From Brucella sp. 21LCYQ03 (GTDB taxonomy: Bacteria; Pseudomonadota; Alphaproteobacteria; Rhizobiales; Rhizobiaceae): 64,000 bases of DNA. The DNA lies in contig NZ_JAMJWE010000001.1 in the NCBI RefSeq assembly GCF_023554105.1, positions 310,001-374,000 on the forward strand, written 5' to 3'. Positions 62,285 to 64,000 of this stretch are shown one piece after another. Below the pieces are notes generated by a model. The model ran no database searches, was not told the DNA's origin, and saw nothing but the letters and a program-made list of their open reading frames with translations. Positions within the stretch are counted from its first letter, which is position 1, and each line of letters starts with the position of its first letter. The translations under genes and the position numbers were made by a program.

Positions 62285-64000
62285 TTGAAATTGACATATT
62301 TATCGACGTTCCGCGCAGTTGCATTTGCAATGACAACTTTGGCTTTTTCGTTTGGCGCGATTGGTCACTCGAATGCGCAAGATCCGAAAGTGTCGAAGCC
62401 ACAGGCTCCAGTGGCCGCTGAGCAATCTATTCCGGAAGAAAAAGCAGTTGTTGAAAATAGCGCACCCGTCTCTGGTGTCGTGCAACAGCAAAAGCCGGTT
62501 ATCAACGATCTTAAGCAGCAGACGAAAACGATTAGTGACCAGTTGCAGAAATCTGTAACGAACGATGAATCTCTGGCGAATTTCAAGTTGCAGCTCGATG
62601 GTCTTTCCAAGAAGCTGCTCGATGCTGGCGTTGCGTTTCGTCCGCGACTAACGGAAATCAATACGCGTCTCGAACAATTGGGTGCTGCCCCTTCTGGTGA
62701 TCAGGCCGCAGAGCCAGCAATTGTTGCTGAAGAGCGCGCAAGGCTGATCGCTGAGAAAGCTGAGATCAATGCGGTCATCGGAGAAACTGAAGACGCTTCA
62801 CTTGCAGTCAATCAGATGTCTGCAAAAATTGGCAATATGCGGCGTGATCTGTTTGCACAGACATTGTCTCAGCGTGTGAACCTCGATCTCACACTTGGTT
62901 CAGAAGTAACTGCCGCCGCTGGAAATCAGATGGTTTCACTGTGGAGCATTGTGAAATCATGGTGGCGTTTCGTTTCCACCTTTAAGCTCAACTCATTTCT
63001 GGCCGCGGCTTTCTTTGCCGTTATTGCTGCTTTGGTTATTCAGCTTGGTGCACGACGGGTTCTGGGATCGCTTTATGAGCGCGACGTCACCAATGAAGCG
63101 CCTTCCTATCTCAGCCGCTTGTCGGTTGCCTTCTGGTCGACGGCGATCCCTTCGGGCGCGGTCGCTGTTTTCTTAGCTACCACCTATTTCTGTCTCGATT
63201 ATTTTAATGTGCTCAGGCCAGATATTGCGACGCTTCTACAATCGCTGTTTATCGTTCTCGGCATTGTCTTCTTTATCAGCCGGTTGGCCTTTGCCTGTAT
63301 CAGTCCTTACACCCCCGCGTGGCGGTTGGTGCCTATTGCACCGCGTCCGGGCAGGGCATTGGTTTGGCTCATTACAGGTATGGCACTGATTAACGGGCTG
63401 GATTCATTTTTCAGCAAGGTAAATCAGGTGCTTTCGTCGCCATTGTCTTTGACGATGGCAAAAAGCCTTTTGTCGACTGTTGTGATTGGCGTTCTCATTC
63501 TCATCATAGCGCTCGTAAAGCCGGTTGAGAGAAATGTTGGAGAGGCAGTTCGTCCCTGGCCGAAAGCCTTCCGTGTATTTCTCATTCTGCTTGGCCTTAT
63601 CCCTATTGTCACAGCCTGCTTCGGCTTCATTGGTCTTGCGCGCTTTATGGCGCAGCAGATTGTTGTCACTGGCGCATTTCTCGTGACGATGTATCTCGGC
63701 TTTTTGACGGGACGCGCGATTTCTGAAGAACAGGCCTTTGCGTCCAGTCCGATTGGCCGGGTGATGCGTGATCGCTTCCATTTCGACGAAGCAAAGCTGG
63801 ACCAGCTTGGGCTTGTTGTCGGCATTCTTATCAATCTAGCAGTTGCCTTGGTCGGCATACCGCTGGTGTTGATGCAGTTTGGCTTCCAATGGGTCGAACT
63901 CAAAAACACGTTCTATCATTTGATGACAGGCTTCCAGGTTGGCAGCATTTCCATATCGCTTATGGGGATTTTGACCGGTGTGGGCCTTTTCATCATTGTC
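62285..64000 (+). CDS. Mechanosensitive channel, DUF3772/MscS type (3' end beyond window)
   Basis: The frame from TTG 62285 stays open to the window edge, 572 codons. Residues 1-32 form a signal peptide ending at about NAQD. A periplasmic helical domain of DUF3772 type (about 60-210, with DQLQKSVTNDESLANFKLQLDGLSKKLLDAG) is followed by successive membrane helices from about 230. The final MscS pore domain would lie to the right. TTG is the best start because the encoded signal peptide is good, but the ribosome site is weak; ATG 62330 is an alternative. Such large channels open under membrane tension to release solutes. Confidence 0.85.
   Translation, partial: MKLTYLSTFRAVAFAMTTLAFSFGAIGHSNAQDPKVSKPQAPVAAEQSIPEEKAVVENSAPVSGVVQQQKPVINDLKQQTKTISDQLQKSVTNDESLANFKLQLDGLSKKLLDAGVAFRPRLTEINTRLEQLGAAPSGDQAAEPAIVAEERARLIAEKAEINAVIGETEDASLAVNQMSAKIGNMRRDLFAQTLSQRVNLDLTLGSEVTAAAGNQMVSLWSIVKSWWRFVSTFKLNSFLAAAFFAVIAALVIQLGARRVLGSLYERDVTNEAPSYLSRLSVAFWSTAIPSGAVAVFLATTYFCLDYFNVLRPDIATLLQSLFIVLGIVFFISRLAFACISPYTPAWRLVPIAPRPGRALVWLITGMALINGLDSFFSKVNQVLSSPLSLTMAKSLLSTVVIGVLILIIALVKPVERNVGEAVRPWPKAFRVFLILLGLIPIVTACFGFIGLARFMAQQIVVTGAFLVTMYLGFLTGRAISEEQAFASSPIGRVMRDRFHFDEAKLDQLGLVVGILINLAVALVGIPLVLMQFGFQWVELKNTFYHLMTGFQVGSISISLMGILTGVGLFIIV

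Overview
The window is chromosomal DNA of an alphaproteobacterium, most likely Brucellaceae (Ochrobactrum/Brucella type). Supporting signs are a circularly permuted two-piece tmRNA gene encoding the tag ANDNKAQGYALAA, an alpha-type SspB adaptor, a BA14K-family secreted protein, DUF2853 and DUF4169 proteins, a fused SecD-SecF and small palindromic intergenic repeats of the Rhizobiales kind. It reads as core genome: no integrase, transposase, phage module or CRISPR array is visible. The closest thing to accessory DNA is one AT-rich orphan gene at 28650-29486.

Layout. 1-9.5 kb: the 5' end of uvrD, a kinase-like protein carrying an acyl-CoA-synthetase-like C-terminal domain, a UPF0303 protein, an FAD-linked hydroxyacid dehydrogenase, a giant AsmA protein, then small RHH, DUF4169 and membrane proteins and SspB. 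8.8-11 kb: a TetR repressor diverging from a Bcr/CflA drug exporter across a shared operator. 11-19.9 kb: ssrA (minus strand), DUF2853, thyA-folA, hflK-hflC-DUF2065-degP, a GNAT acetyltransferase with serB (minus) and the tightly divergent miaA. 20-33 kb: an attenuator-controlled ilvB-ilvH pair with a possibly leaderless leader peptide, a threonine-dehydratase-type enzyme, a RecD-like helicase, pdxJ, kup with a leader, the orphan gene, a TetR regulator with its palindrome followed by ilvC, and an aminotransferase.

33-49 kb: BA14K protein, endonuclease/phosphatase-family protein, Nudix, PhzF, FMN-binding protein, universal stress protein, a GHL10-type glycoside hydrolase, then a cobalamin riboswitch driving btuB-btuF-btuC-btuD. 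A large envelope protein of unknown function, a RbsD/FucU protein, an EF-hand protein, an EamA transporter and tRNA-Lys(CTT) follow. 49-64 kb: a DedA protein, a structured leader with a terminator upstream of a TerC-CBS-CorC membrane protein, a 62-codon gene, a cysP-cysT-cysW sulfate importer without an adjacent cysA, then on the minus strand a small hydrolase, a flippase-like membrane protein, a CPA2 antiporter, SecDF and a small membrane protein. The window ends inside a DUF3772/MscS mechanosensitive channel gene.

How the genes work together. ilvB-ilvH and ilvC cover the first two common steps of branched-chain amino-acid synthesis, under two apparently different controls: leader-peptide attenuation and a TetR repressor. 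thyA and folA form the thymidylate/folate cycle. HflKC and DegP form an envelope quality-control block, with SspB and tmRNA handling tagged proteins nearby. BtuBFCD is a complete B12 uptake route regulated by its own ligand. The most worthwhile unexplained signals are the TerC leader, the ilvB and kup leaders, the orphan gene and the kinase/AMP-binding fusion.
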